A stretch of DNA of 64,000 nucleotides from Myxococcus xanthus (GCF_013116825.1 NZ_JABFNS010000036.1:1-64000); one strand, 5' to 3'; positions 1 to 13,500 are shown, counted from the stretch's first letter. A program made the numbers and translations. The notes: generated by a model from the sequence alone, not told the origin.

Positions 1-1
1 A

Positions 2-3000
2 CCCTCCCTCGCGAGGACCGGCGTCCACGTCCCCCCCGCGACCGAGCTGCACCGGCACCTGCACGGACTCTGGGCGAAGGTTCTCGAGGCGCCGGAGCAG
101 CGCATCGGCATCACCGACAGCTTCTTCAGCCTGGGCGGCAATAGCATCTCGGCCATACGCCTGATGAACAGCATCAACAGCGCGCTGAAGGCCAACATCA
201 CGATCCGCGACATCTTCGATGCCAGGACCATCGAGCGACTCTCCGACGTGGTGAGCGCGAGCCTGGGACGTTTCGCCTACCAGGACCATCTCATCCACGG
301 CATCGACGAGGAGGCGCTGCACAGCCCATTCCCACTGAACAACGTACAACAAGGCTACTACTTCGGCCGCTTCAACAGCTTCGAACTCAGCAACATCTCG
401 ACCCACGTCTACAGTGAGTTCCGCTACAGGCGCCTCGACCCGGCACGGCTCGAGGCGGCACTCAACCGACTCATCGCGCGCCATCCAGCGCTGCGCACCC
501 AGTTCAACGACGGGCAGCAACACTTCCTGCGCGAGCACGGCCATTACGCCATCGCCGTCCACGAACTGCGGAGCATGGCGGAGCTGGAGGAGCTCCGTGC
601 CCGGTATTCCCACAAGGTCTATGATCCCGACCAGTACCCGCTCTTCGACATCGTCGTGAGCCGGCTGGATGGCGTCTATCGGCTGCACATCAGCTTTGAT
701 GCCATCATCATCGACATGGCCAGCTTCCGCATCCTCTTCGAGGAGTGGAGCCAGCTGTATCAGTCCCCCACCCAGCAGCTGCCCTGCCTCGGCGTCACGT
801 ACCGGGACTACGTCCTGGCCTATGAACGAATCCGGGAGGGCGAGCTGTTCGCCAAGGCGCGCCGATACTGGGAGGGCAAGGCAGATGCCTACGAGCTCGA
901 GCTGAAGCTCCCCCTCGCGGTCCATCCTTCGAGCATCGTCAAGCCCCACTTCAAGCGGATGAGCCGGACGATCCCCACCTCGGTGTGGGAGAGCCTGCTG
1001 GCCAGGTGCAGGCGACACGGAATCAGCCCGACGGCCTTGATTCTGGAGCTCTACAGCCAGGTCCTGAGCCGCTGGAGCGGACAGGAGCGGCTGTGCGTCA
1101 ACCTGACCCTGTTCAACCGGCTCCCGCTGCACGCCGACATCGATGGCATCATCGGCGACTTCACCGTCCTTGAACTCTTCGACTACCGCCTTGAGCCCCG
1201 AAAGACCATCGTCGAAAAGCTGCGCGGTGTTCACGACGCGCTGTTGCAGGACATCGAGCACAACCTGTTCGATGGCATCGACTTCCAGCGTCTGCTGAAG
1301 ATGCAGCGCGGAATCCCTGGCAACAAGGTGATTGCCCCAGCGGTGCTCACCAGCGTGCTCGGCATGAAGGGCAAGGCGAGCATGTTCGAGCTGCCGCTGG
1401 GAGACAGCTACCTCGGCATCGACTACGCCATCTCGCAGACGGCCCAGGTCTGGCTCGACAACAAGGCCTACGAGACCGACGACGGTTTCGTCGCCGAGTG
1501 GGACTACGTCGAGCAGCTCTTCGACGAGCAGGTCATCTCCGACATGCATTCGGCCTACTGCGCCGCCATCGAGGGGCTGGCTCGACTGGACTGGGAGGCA
1601 GCGGCCTTCCCGGCCATCGAGGCACCCGCGCATGACCTTGTGTTGATCCACGAAGCCAACAGCGCGCGGCAGCCGCGTGCCAGTCAGACCCTCTTCGGGC
1701 GCTACGAGCAGGAGTTCTCCAGACAGGGCTGGGAAGCCAGGACCGCCGTGACGGACGTCGCCCTGGGGCGCACCTTCAGCCATGGCCAGCTCCATCGGGA
1801 TAGCCACTGCCTGGCCCTCCAACTCGCGGCGCTGCGACGCCGGTCGCCCACGGCGCTGATCGCCGTGCTCTCAGAGAAGGGCTATCTCCAGGTGGTCGCC
1901 ACGCTGGCCATCATGAAGTCGGGCGCGGCCTACCTGCCGCTCAACAGCGAGTGGCCTGCAGGGCGTATCGACGAGGTCATGGTCCAGGCCAATACGCCCG
2001 TCATCCTTGCCTCGCGGGCACAGCTCAAGCGCGACGAAATCCAGGCCCTCGCCGGTAGGTACCAGTTGCTGGACCTCGATGCGCTCGTCTCGAGCGAGGC
2101 TCAGGCACCGCTCGCCTCTTCCGAGCAGACACTGCCAGACGTCCACCCGGACGACGTCGCCTACGTCATCTTCACCTCCGGCTCGACAGGAAAGCCCAAG
2201 GGCGTGACCATCAGCCACCGGGGCGCGGTCAACACCATTGACGCCATCAACAGCCGGTTCATGGTCTCCTCCCGTGACAGCGTGCTCGCCCTGTCCGAGC
2301 TCAGCTTCGACCTCTCCGTCTACGACTTGTTCGGCGTGCTGGCGGCGGGCGGAAACATCGTCTTCCCCATCCAGGCCGAAACCAAGAACCCCGCCCACTG
2401 GCTGGAGCTCGTGGAGAAGCACGGAATCACGCTCTGGAACACCGTGCCTCAACTAGCGGGTCTGCTGCTCGACGAAGCCTCTGGCAGCACCGGACGGCTC
2501 GCGTCCCTCCGGCTCTTCCTGCTGAGCGGTGACTGGATTCCCACCAGCCTCCCTGGCCGCATTCGTGGCCAGTGCCCCAACAGCCTGGTCATGAGCCTTG
2601 GAGGCGCCACTGAGGGGAGCATCTGGTCCATCTGGTATGAAATCGCGCAGGTCGACCCGTCCTGGAGCAGCATTCCCTACGGCACGGCAATGCCCAACCA
2701 AGGCATGTATGTGCTGGACGGTCAGTTGCAGCACTGCCCAGTCGGAGTCACCGGTGAAATCTACATCGGTGGCGAGGGGGTCGCGCTCAACTACTGGCGG
2801 GCCCCAGCCCTGAGCGAAGCGCGCTTCATCCAACACCCCCACCTTGGCCGGCTGTACAGAACCGGGGACCAAGGTCGCTGGTCCCGCGCGGGACATATCG
2901 AGTTCCTCGGTCGCAACGACTTCCAGGTGAAGCTGAACGGCTACCGCGTCGAGTTGGAAGAGATTTCAGCGAAGCTGTGCCAGGTCCCCGGCGTGGACAG

Positions 3001-4552
3001 CGCCGTCGTGCGCATCCACAAGAGCAAGGGTCGGGAGCACGTGGTGGCATACCTGGTGCCCACTCCCGAGCCCGACCGCCCAGCGGAACACATCCAGTTG
3101 GACAGCTTCCTGCTGGCCTCTCACGGCCTCTTGGATGACGCGACCACGCAGCACCCCCTGCCCATCGTGCCGGACGAAGGCGCATGGTGCCTTCGGAAGA
3201 GCTACCGTCAGTTCCTCTCACGCCCCATGGAGTCTGCCTCACTGCTCGAGGCCGTGCAGGAGACACTTGGCGCCCGGCAGCCCATGCTCTCGCTCGTCCA
3301 CCGGGAGCTCGACTGGACCACGCTCGCGGCATTGCTCACGCCGCTGGCAGCGATGCGCCTGGAGGGCCGGGCCCTGCCCAAGTACCGCTACCCTTCGGCT
3401 GGCAGCACCTATCCGGTCCGCTCCTGGTTGAAGCTCGGCAGCGCCACGGCCGGCCTCCCCCGGGGTTCGTACTACTTCCACCCGGTGCGACATCAGCTGT
3501 GTAACGTCGAGGGGGCTTCCGCCGAGTTGTTCGACGACGATGACCGCGATCAGCTCGCCCTGAGCATCCACTGGCCGGCCATCACGCCGCTCTACGGCGC
3601 ACAGTCCCGGCGCCTGGCATTGCTCGAGCTCGGGCACATCCTTCGCTTCCTGAGCGAGCGTCTGAGGGAGCAGCGGATCGCGCACGAAGTCGTGCTCATG
3701 GAGCATCCGCTCGACACGGACAACACCGTCGTCTGCCGGATCATCCTTGGTGGTGAGGGTAGTGGCTTCGAGCCAGCGCCACTGGTCCCGCGCTGCTTCC
3801 AGAAAGCCGAGGACGGGCGCAGCTACGCCGAGGTGGCGGGCCCAGGCCGGTTCCCCGTGAGCCACGGTGCCATCCCCGGGAAGGTCGCTGACGCCCACGC
3901 CATCCTTCGTCAGGCCCAGTACGCCGTCGTGTTCGAGGGTGACGAGAGCATCCAGATGCTCGTGTCGGCCGGGTACCTGTCCCAGCGCCTCGCGGATGAG
4001 CTCCATGAACGAGAGCTCGGCAGTTGCATGCTCGGCGTGAAGCTGACCGAACGCAGCATCTACGGCATGGCCGTGGGCCCCATTGAGCCGAGCGCGCAGG
4101 CGCAGCCGGACAGCCCACTCCAGCGCGAGGCGCTCCGCGGCGCGCTCAACCGGGAGTTGGCCAGCGTGCTGCCCGACTACATGCTGCCGGAATTCTACCA
4201 CTTGTTGGAGAGCCTGCCGCTGACGCCAAACGGCAAGCTCGCCGTCGACCGGCTCCCCACCATCGACTTCAGCATGCCCCGCGTGGCGCCGAAGAACGCC
4301 GTCGAAGCCATCCTTGCGAGCATCTGGCAGAAGACGCTGGACCTCCCGGAAGACTCCGTCAGCACCGACCAGAGCTTCTTCAGCCTGGGCGGTAACTCCC
4401 TGTCCGCCATGCGTCTGGTCAGGGCGCTCAATGTCGAGTTGGGGCTGAACATCAAGCTCAAAGACATCTATCAGCACAACACCATCAGCGCCTTGGCGCG
4501 GGCCTTCGTCCCCGCGCCCGAAGCCGCGACGCGTGAAGAGGGGGAACTCTAA
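2..4552 (+). CDS. almA: Althiomycin-type NRPS AlmA, 5'-partial: T-Cy-A(Cys)-Ox-T
   Basis: The reading frame is open from base 2 and the first codons already encode a carrier domain, so the gene starts upstream; the internal ATG at 164 is not the start. Counting codons from base 2: carrier domain with phosphopantetheine Ser48 (LGGNS); heterocyclisation domain with the DxxxxDxxS motif (D233, D238, S241), which replaces HHxxxDG of normal condensation domains; adenylation domain with FTSGSTGKPKG near 723 and binding-pocket residues readable as DLYN-L-S-L-IW, the cysteine code; a McbC-type FMN thiazoline oxidase inserted between A8 and A10 (about 1046-1362, with a YPSAGSTYPV motif); final carrier Ser1466. 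It should load Cys, cyclise it on the upstream residue and oxidise thiazoline to thiazole. The stop TAA overlaps the almB start by 1 nt. The symbol rests on recalled knowledge of the althiomycin clusters. Confidence 0.9.
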   Translation, partial: PSLARTGVHVPPATELHRHLHGLWAKVLEAPEQRIGITDSFFSLGGNSISAIRLMNSINSALKANITIRDIFDARTIERLSDVVSASLGRFAYQDHLIHGIDEEALHSPFPLNNVQQGYYFGRFNSFELSNISTHVYSEFRYRRLDPARLEAALNRLIARHPALRTQFNDGQQHFLREHGHYAIAVHELRSMAELEELRARYSHKVYDPDQYPLFDIVVSRLDGVYRLHISFDAIIIDMASFRILFEEWSQLYQSPTQQLPCLGVTYRDYVLAYERIREGELFAKARRYWEGKADAYELELKLPLAVHPSSIVKPHFKRMSRTIPTSVWESLLARCRRHGISPTALILELYSQVLSRWSGQERLCVNLTLFNRLPLHADIDGIIGDFTVLELFDYRLEPRKTIVEKLRGVHDALLQDIEHNLFDGIDFQRLLKMQRGIPGNKVIAPAVLTSVLGMKGKASMFELPLGDSYLGIDYAISQTAQVWLDNKAYETDDGFVAEWDYVEQLFDEQVISDMHSAYCAAIEGLARLDWEAAAFPAIEAPAHDLVLIHEANSARQPRASQTLFGRYEQEFSRQGWEARTAVTDVALGRTFSHGQLHRDSHCLALQLAALRRRSPTALIAVLSEKGYLQVVATLAIMKSGAAYLPLNSEWPAGRIDEVMVQANTPVILASRAQLKRDEIQALAGRYQLLDLDALVSSEAQAPLASSEQTLPDVHPDDVAYVIFTSGSTGKPKGVTISHRGAVNTIDAINSRFMVSSRDSVLALSELSFDLSVYDLFGVLAAGGNIVFPIQAETKNPAHWLELVEKHGITLWNTVPQLAGLLLDEASGSTGRLASLRLFLLSGDWIPTSLPGRIRGQCPNSLVMSLGGATEGSIWSIWYEIAQVDPSWSSIPYGTAMPNQGMYVLDGQLQHCPVGVTGEIYIGGEGVALNYWRAPALSEARFIQHPHLGRLYRTGDQGRWSRAGHIEFLGRNDFQVKLNGYRVELEEISAKLCQVPGVDSAVVRIHKSKGREHVVAYLVPTPEPDRPAEHIQLDSFLLASHGLLDDATTQHPLPIVPDEGAWCLRKSYRQFLSRPMESASLLEAVQETLGARQPMLSLVHRELDWTTLAALLTPLAAMRLEGRALPKYRYPSAGSTYPVRSWLKLGSATAGLPRGSYYFHPVRHQLCNVEGASAELFDDDDRDQLALSIHWPAITPLYGAQSRRLALLELGHILRFLSERLREQRIAHEVVLMEHPLDTDNTVVCRIILGGEGSGFEPAPLVPRCFQKAEDGRSYAEVAGPGRFPVSHGAIPGKVADAHAILRQAQYAVVFEGDESIQMLVSAGYLSQRLADELHERELGSCMLGVKLTERSIYGMAVGPIEPSAQAQPDSPLQREALRGALNRELASVLPDYMLPEFYHLLESLPLTPNGKLAVDRLPTIDFSMPRVAPKNAVEAILASIWQKTLDLPEDSVSTDQSFFSLGGNSLSAMRLVRALNVELGLNIKLKDIYQHNTISALARAFVPAPEAATREEGEL

Positions 4553-7500
4553 TGGTCTTGCTGCAACTGCTCGGCGAACTGAAGGCACACGGCATCGTCT
4601 TGTGGCTCAAGGGCGGCGGCCAGCTAGGCTACAGTGTCCCGAAGGACACGGGCTTTCCCGATGCGCTCAAGGAACAGGTCCGGCAGCACAAGGGCGAACT
4701 CCTTGACCTGCTTGCGCTCAACGGCATCGACTCGGCGCAGCGCGCCCGCGACAGCGTGTACCTCAAGCTGCCGGCTGGGCAGAGACCACGCGCGCTGCAC
4801 TCCATCCAAAAGGGGATGTACCTCCAGAGTCGGATAGACGGGCTCCCCTACACCTACACCATTCCGCTGTTCGTCCGGCTCCAGCACGCCGACCTGGAGC
4901 GGCTCGACGCGGCCCTGGTGTCACTGCTCGAACGACACCCCATCCTCCGCATGAGCGTCGCGGAGGACCTGAGCTTCACGTTCTGGGAGTTGGCGCAGCA
5001 CCCCATCCAGCATGTCCGGGTGGAGTCGGTCGCCCTAAGCCAGGCTTGCGAAGCGCGAGCCCGGATGGGATTCGAGCCCGGCGCGCCGCTGCTCCGCCCC
5101 GAGGTGCTGGAAGTGACGGGGACCCCGGACGTCGTCGTCAGCCTCTGCCACCACCACCTGCTCTCCGATGCCTACTCCGCGGAGCTGCTGGTCCAGCAGT
5201 TGATGGCCTGCTACGAGGCGTCTGGCGACGGCGCGATGCGAGTCAGTCCGGATGATGCCGGCCGGGCGCTCGACTATTTCGACCACGCCGCCTACCAACA
5301 GGTGGAGTGCGACAGCCCCACCTATCGTGAGGCCCGACGGGTCCTGGTTCGCAAGCTGGAGCAAGCGCAGAAGCTCCAGCTCAAACGAAAGAAGGTGCTG
5401 GCGTCCCAGGAGAATCACGCCGGCACCCTGACCTTCACCCTCGACGCCGACACTTGCCAGCGGCTCAGGGGCGTCGCCAGCGGACACAACCTGGGGCTGT
5501 ATTCCCTCCTGTTCACCGCCCTCTACCAAACCCTGGCGACCTTCTCGAACAGCGAGCCCGGCTTCCCCATCGGCCTGACGGTGGCCAACCGCCCCGACGA
5601 GTTCCGTCACGCCATCGGTCCCTTCATCAACACATTGCCGCTGGTCCCCGAGTACCAGGCCAGCGAGAGCTTCCTGTGGAACGCCGAGCGCGTACAGCAG
5701 GAACTGCTCTTTTTGAACCAGCACCACCAGCTCAACGTCAACATGCTGGCGGAGCAGATGGGCAACAGCGAGGAGCTATCCGAGCTGATGCAGGTGCTCT
5801 TCACCCTGCACAACTTCAAGCCGGTCGATCGCTTCCCGGCGAGCATCTCCTATGAAGTGCTGCCTCACCCGGATCTGGCGGAGAAGTTCGGAATCACCCT
5901 GGTGGCCCGGGAGCACCGCGAGCACGTCTCGTTCACCGTGACCTATGCCCGCGACAGCTTCGAGGAAGCGTTCATCCAGGCACTGCTCGACGGCTACCAG
6001 ACGCTGCTCTCCAACCTGACGACCAACAGCGTCCACCAGCCGATCCATCACCTGAGCCTCCTCAGCCCGAGCGAGCGGCAGCGAATCCTGGTGGACTGGA
6101 ACGAGACGGAGGCCGCCTTCGAGGGTGGTCTGACCGCGGCCCAGCTCTTCGAGCGGCAGGTGCTGCGGACTCCGGACAATCTCGCGGTGATCTATCAGGA
6201 CACGCGCCTCACGTACCGGGACCTGAATGCGCGAGCGAACCAACTGGCGCACTGGCTGCGGACCGAAGGCGGAGTGGCGCCAGAAAGCCTCGTCTGCCTT
6301 TGCCTGGACCGCAGCGAGGACATGTTGGTCGCGGTGCTGGGCATCCTCAAGGCAGGCTGCGCCTACGTCCCCATCGACCCCAGCTTCCCCCCAGAGCGAC
6401 GGGACTTCATCCTCGAGGACACGCGGGCTCCGGTGCTGCTCACCCAGGAGCGCCACCTTCCTTCCTGGCGCGACCGCCAGCCGAGCGCACACGTCTTCGC
6501 CATCGACAGCGCCAGCACCCGCGCCACGCTCGCACAGCACCCCCGCGACAACCCCGCCTCCGTCATCGACGGCGAGGCGCTCGCCTACGTCATCTACACC
6601 TCCGGAACCACTGGCAAGCCGAAGGGGGTGATGTCCGAGCACACGGGGCTGGTCAACCGCCTCCAGTGGATGAACAAGCAGTACCCACTGCAGGAGACCG
6701 ACAAGATCCTCCAGAAGACCACGTACGTCTTCGACGTGTCGGTCTGGGAGTTGCTCTGGGCCAACTGGTATGGCGCCTGTGTCGTCTTCGCAGAGCCGGA
6801 GGGCCACAAGGACGTCGACTACCTGCTCGGGTTGATGGAACGGGAGTCGATCAGCGTCGTTCACTTCGTCCCGTCGATGTTCGGCGTCTTCCTGGACAGC
6901 CTGCGGGCCCGCGCGACGCCGTCGCCCCTGTCGAGCCTGCGCTACATCTTCTGCAGCGGCGAGGCCCTGCCCCTCAATCAGGTGCGGGACACCCATGCGC
7001 TGCTGCCAGCGGTGCGGCTCCATAACCTCTATGGCCCCACCGAGGCTTCCATCGACGTGCTGCACTTCGATTGCACGGACCGCGCGCTCGACTCCGTCCC
7101 CATTGGAAAGCCCATCGACAACACCCAGGTCTACGTCCTCAACGAGGCCCTTCGGCCCCTGCCCATCCACGCAATCGGTGAGCTGTTCCTGGGCGGAGTC
7201 GGACTAGCACGGGGGTATCTGAATCGCCCCGAGCTCACCGCGCAGCGCTTCATCCCCAACCCCTTCGCCGCTCCGAGCGAGCGCGACGCCTCCCGCTCAC
7301 GGCTCTACCGCACCGGCGACCTGGTCCGCTGGCTGCCGGACGGCAACCTCGAGTACCTCGGCCGCAACGACTTCCAGGTCAAGATTCGTGGGCAGCGCGT
7401 GGAACTGGGGGAGATAGAAGCCGCCCTGGCCCGGTTTCCCGGGGTCAAGCAGGGCCTGGCGCTGGTCCGTACGCCCACCGGCGATCCGGACGCGGCCCAG

Positions 7501-10500
7501 GTACTGGTCGGCTACTACGTCTCCGCGCATCCGCTGGATGAAGCAGCGCTGCTGCGACACCTCAATGAGAAGCTGCCCCAGCACATGGTGCCCAGTGCGC
7601 TGGTGTTCCTCCCCCATGTTCCGCTGACTCTCAACGGCAAGCTTGACCGCAACGCCCTACCCGCCCCACGGCGGCCGGAGCGCGAGCAGTACGTCCCCCC
7701 TCGGGACCCGCGGGAGGAGCAGCTCCGCGCGCTCTGGGCCGAACGCCTGGGACTGGAAGCGCACCGGCTGGGAATCCGTGACGACCTGTTCAGCCTGGGC
7801 ATGGACAGCATCATCGCCATCCAACTGGTCAGCCGCCTTCGCCAGCAGCTGGCCTTGAAGGTCACCGTCAAGGACGTCTTCGCCCACAAGACGTTGGGGC
7901 GCTTCTACGACCACCTGCTGGCGCGGGAAGCCGAACAGGCTCGCGCCTCGGAATCCGTGACCGAGCAAGGCTTGCTCGAGGGCGAGCTCGGACTGCTCCC
8001 CATCCAGTCCTGGTTCTTCGCCCAGGACTTCGCGCGGCCCGCCCACTGGAACCAGGCGTTCCTGGTGAAGACGCCCCCCCTGGCTCCCGAGCGATTGGAG
8101 GAGGCGCTGCGAGCCCTGGTGCTGCACCACGACGCCTTCCGTCTACGCTACGAGCCCATCCCCGGGCAGCGTGAACCGCGGCAGTTCTACGCCCCCTCCG
8201 CGCCCGTTCCCCCACTGCGCCGGTTGGACGTCCGCACCCTGGCGGCGGCCGAAGGCACAGCCGCCTTCCAAGAGGAGCTGCACCAAAGGCTGACCGACTG
8301 GCAGAGCCACTTCGACCTCCACCAAGGCCCGCTGCACTGCTTCGGCCTCCTGGAAGGCTACGCCGAGGGGGGCTGCCGGCTGTTCTTCGCCCTGCATCAC
8401 CTCATCGTCGACAGCGTCAGCTGGCACATCCTGATCGACGACCTCCAGGCCCTGTACGAGCAGCGCCCGCTTGGCGCGAAAGGAAGCAGCTACCGCCAAT
8501 GGGTGGCCAGCGTGGCGCGCTACCAGGAGCTCCACGCGGCCGAGCGGGAGTTCTGGCGAAAGCTGCTCGCCGACCACCATCCGTCCCAGCATCCCTGGCT
8601 CCATGCCCCCGCGCCCGGTACGTCCCATCAGCGCCAGCTCAGCCTCGACGCGGCGCAAACGGACGTCCTGCTGCGCAGCGCCCATCGCGCCTACCACACC
8701 CAGGTCAACGACCTGTTGCTGACAGCCATCGGCTACGCCCTGCGGGAAATGGACGGCAATCCCATCCATCACCTGATGGTGGAGGGGCATGGCCGCGAGG
8801 AGTTCGACGCGACGCTGGACATCACCCGGACCTTGGGCTGGTTCACCACCCTGTATCCCGTACGCCTCTGCGTCGCGAGCGACCTCGGCGAAGGGCTGAA
8901 GCAGGTCAAGGAGGCGCTGCGCGCAATCCCCGAGAAGGGCCTGGGCTTCGGGAGCCTGCTGGGCTACGGCGAGCAGTCCCTCCCCCCCATCTGCTTCAAC
9001 TACCTGGGGCAGTTGGACAGGGACGGCGCCCCCCCGGACGCATGGCAGCTCGTCCCGGAAGACGGCGGCGACGCCATGCCCTCGGTCAACCAGAGCGGCG
9101 CCCTCCTCAACATCTTCGCCTTCGTGGTCAACGGTCGATTCCACCTGCGGCTCGACTCGCGCATGGAAATGCCACTGACCAAGAGGTTCCTCCTGGCCCT
9201 CGATCGGCAACTCTCCACGTTGCTGACGTACTGCCTCGAAAAGCAGGGAGGTGAGTACACCCCCAGCGACTTCCATGGGGTGACCGGCGAGGCGGACCTG
9301 GCCGCGCTGCCGCTGCTGCCCAGGCCGGAGCGCGGCGAGTGGTTCGCCATGACCGAAATCCAGAAGGCCTATCTCATTGGCCGACTGGGTCACTATGAGA
9401 TCGGCAACGTCGCCAACCATATCTACAACGAGTATCACCATCCCCAGCTCGACATCGACAGACTCGAGGCGGCGCTCAATCGGTTGATCGCCGAGTGCGA
9501 CGTGCTGCGAACGGTGTACTCCATCGAGCACCTTCGGCAGCGCTACTTGCCCCTGGAAGACATCCCTCCCTACGTGGTCAGGGTCCATCGCTTCGAGGCA
9601 CAGCGCTACACGCCGGCCCTGCTCGAACCCGTCCGCGCGCGCCTCTCTCATCATGTCTACGATGCGGAGCGGTTCCCCCTGTTCACCTTCGAAGTGAGCC
9701 GCTTCGAGGACCGCTGTGTCCTGCATATCAGCATCGACCTGCTCATCCTCGACGTGCAGAGCCGGCTGATGCTGCTGGGTCTGCTCAACGACCTCTACCG
9801 AGGCGTGGACATCCGCCCCAGGCTGCCGCGGGTGACGTTCAAGGACTACCAGGACTACGCCAGCCTGCTCAAAGAATCTCGCTGGTATCAGAGTGACAAG
9901 GCCTACTGGCAAGCCCGGCTGCCAACCCTACCGCTTCGGCCCTCGCTCGCCTTCAAGCAATCCCCCGAGAGCATCACGCAGCCGCGCTTCGCCGAACACA
10001 CCTTGTACGTCGAGCCAGGGACATGGGCAAGGTTCAAGGCCCAGGCACAGCGCAACAACGTCTCCTATTCCTCCGCGCTGCTAGGCCTGTTCGGGAGCTT
10101 GATCTCCTACTTCTCGGGCTCCCGGGAGTTCCTCATCACCCTGACGCTCTTCAATCGCTACGCGGTGTGCGACGACGTCGAGGCCATCCTCGGGGACTTC
10201 ACCTCGACCACCCTGTTCCATTTCGACCAGACAGGGCCAGACGCGCAGTCGCTCCTGCGCCGAACCCACGATGTCCTGTGGGAGGACATCTCCCACGCGC
10301 TCTACTCCGGCCTCGAGGTGCAGCGCGAGCTGAGCCGGCTGCACGGCCTGGACTCCCACAAAGCGGTCTCCCCCATCATCTTCACCGGCGTGGTCGGGAA
10401 CCAGACACGCCAGTTCGAGCGGACCTCCTTCCTGGAGGACAGCGAGCTCATCGAGCAGCGCTACTGGTGCGCTCAGACGTCCCAAGCATGGATCGACCTT

Positions 10501-13500
10501 CAGGCCATTGAGGTCGGCGACCGCTTCATGAGCAAGTGGCTGTACGTGGAGCAACTGTTCGACGCCGGCTACATCGAACACCTCAACCGGCTCTACTGCG
10601 CGCTCATCGAACACCTGGCGGAGCACGACTGGCGTGAGGAGCTCCCCTTCGAACGCTACCTGCCCACCCGCGACCGCGACATCATCCACGCGGCCAATCA
10701 GGCGACCCTCGATCGCAGTGACGACACCCTGTTCAGCGTCTACGAGCGCAGCTGCCGGGAACGCGGGCTCGAGTCCGCCATCGCCGTGGTCGACCTGGGC
10801 AGGAACGAACGCTACACCTACGCCACGCTGCTCTCGCACACCGAGCGACTGGCCCGGGTGCTGTACCAGCTTGGCGGCGATACCCTGGAGGCCGACGGCA
10901 GCAGGCCCCAGTTGATTGGCGTCCTGCTCGAAAAGGGCTACCACCAGGTGGTGGCCTGCTGCGCCATCATGAAGGCCGGTTACGGCTACCTGCCGATGCA
11001 CAGCGAATGGCCCGCCGGCCGGGTGGGCGACGTCCTGAGCCAGGCTGGAGCATCACTGCTACTGGTCTCCCAGGCGCAGTACGACGACACCGACGTGCGG
11101 ACACAACTGGGTGGCAGATACCGCCTGCTGGTGATCGACGAACTGCTGGCACGCGCCGACGAGGAGGCGCCAGCGCAGCCACTGCCCCAGGTCGACGCCG
11201 ATGCCGTCGCCTACGTCATCTTCACTTCCGGCTCCACAGGCAAGCCCAAGGGCGTCACCATCTCCCACCGCGGCGCGCTCAACACCATCCATGCCGTGAA
11301 TCAGCGCCTCGCGGTGAGCCCAACGGACAAGGTGCTGGCGCTCTCCGAGCTGAGCTTCGACCTCTCCGTCTACGACCTCTTCGGCCTGCTGGCCGCTGGC
11401 GGGCAGATCGTCTTCACGCCTCCACGCGCCACGAAGGACCCCTCTGCGTGGCTGGAGGCCATCGAGCGTGAGCAAGTCACCCTGTGGAACACCGTGCCCC
11501 AGTTGGCCGGCCTCCTGGTCGACGCCATGAAGCACGGCGGCAAGACCTCCAGCTCGCTGCGGGCCTTCATGCTCAGCGGTGACTGGATTCCCACGCGGCT
11601 GCCCGATCAGCTCCGTGCGCTCGCGCCCAACGCCGAGGTCCTGAGCATGGGCGGCGCCACCGAGGGCAGCATCTGGTCCATCTGGTACCCCGTCGAGACC
11701 GTCCCCGCCGAATGGACCAGCATCCCTTATGGCGTGGCCATGCCCAACCAGAAGATGTACGTGCTCAGCCCGGCCCTGTGCCACTGCCCCGTGGGTGTCA
11801 CGGGTGAAATCCACATCGGTGGCATGGGTGTGGCGCTCGGCTACTGGCGGGACGAAACGCTGTCTCGCGCTCGCTACATCGAACACCCGACACTGGGACG
11901 ACTGTACAAGACCGGCGACCTCGGGCGCTGGTCCGCGCAAGGGTATATCGAATTCCTGGGCCGCAACGACTTCCAGGTCAAGTTGCGCGGACACCGTGTC
12001 GAGCTTGGGGAGATTGAAAACGCCCTTCTGCGTCATCCGGCCATCAAGCAGAGCGTCGTGCTGGTCAAGAACCAGGGGCAGGGAGGTCACGGGGCGCAGT
12101 ATCTGGTGGGCTACTACGTAGCGGAGCAGGCGCTGGACGAGCAGGCCCTACTCGAGCGGCTGGCCACCAGCCTGCCGGAGTACATGGTGCCTGCCGCGCT
12201 GGTGCACCTGCGCGAGTTGCCGCTCACCGCCAACGGCAAGCTGGACCGCAATGCCCTGCCAGTCCCCGGCCTCGGTGGCGGTGCCCAGCGCGCGGAGCCG
12301 CGAGATGAACGTGAGGCATCGCTGCGCGCAATCTGGGCCAAGGTCCTGGGAATGCCGGAGGAGCAGCTGGGCATCCGCGACGACCTGCTCCGCCTGGGTA
12401 TGGACAGCATCGTCAGCATCCAGATGGTGGGCCGCCTGCGCCAGCACTTCGGGGTGAAACTCAGCGTCCGCGACATCTTCGCCCACAAGACCATCGAGCG
12501 CTTCTATGACCAGGTCCTGCGCGACGCGGTGGCACGGGAGGACTCCAACACGCACGGCGAGGAGGGCCCCCTCACCGGCGAGGTCCCCCTGTCGCCAATC
12601 CAATCCTGGTTCTTCGCCCATCGGTTTCCCCGCGCGCACCACTGGAACCAGTCCTTCCTGGTGAGGACCCCCGCCCTTTCTCTTGATGAACTCCAGGGGC
12701 ACCTGAACACCCTGGTCGCGCGTCATGACGCCTTCAGCCTGCGCTACCGGATGACGCCGGCGGGCGAGCCCACGCAGATCCACACCGGGGACGCAGGGAC
12801 CGCGTCCCTTCGGCATCTGGATGTCCGCACGCTAGGCTTCCCCCAGGGCAGCGCCGCGTTCGAGCAGGCATTGCAGGACCGGCTGACCGAGTGGCAAGGC
12901 GGCTTCGACCTGGAACATGGCCCCACCCACTGCTTCGGGTATCTCGACGGCTACCAGGACGGCAGCAGCCGGGTGTTCTTCGCCCTGCATCACCTCATCG
13001 TCGACGGCGTCAGTTGGCGCATCCTGGCCGAGGATCTGGCCACGCTCTGCCGGGGCGAAGCCCTCGGGGCCAAGGGCACCAGCGTGCGTCAGTGGGGACG
13101 CGCCATGGCCGAGTACGCCCAGCGACACGAGGACGAGCGCGCCTATTGGCGCGGCGTGCTCGCCGACTACCAGCCCCCCGCCCAGCAACCGCCGAGCGGT
13201 GCGCCGGTGGAACTGCACATCGCCTTCAGCGAGCTCCAGACCCGCCAACTGCTGCGCAACTGCCCGCGGGCCTACAACACCCAGGTCGGCGACCTGCTGC
13301 TCACCGCGTTCGCCCATGCCCTGCGCGCCGTCACGGGCGACCCGGTGCACCACATCCTGATGGAAGGTCATGGGCGCGAGAACATCGCCGAGCATCTGGA
13401 TGTCAGCCGCACGCTCGGCTGGTTCACCAGCATGTTCCCGGTGCGGCTGTCCGCCGGGGAAGACCTGCTCGACAGCCTCAAGTCCATCAAGGACCAGCAG

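Noticed and set aside
3239-4588. 449-codon minus-strand frame
   Set aside because: Antisense to the AlmA oxidase and carrier domains, with no recognisable motif.
8143-9912. 589-codon minus-strand frame
   Set aside because: Antisense to the first E and the Cy domain of AlmB.
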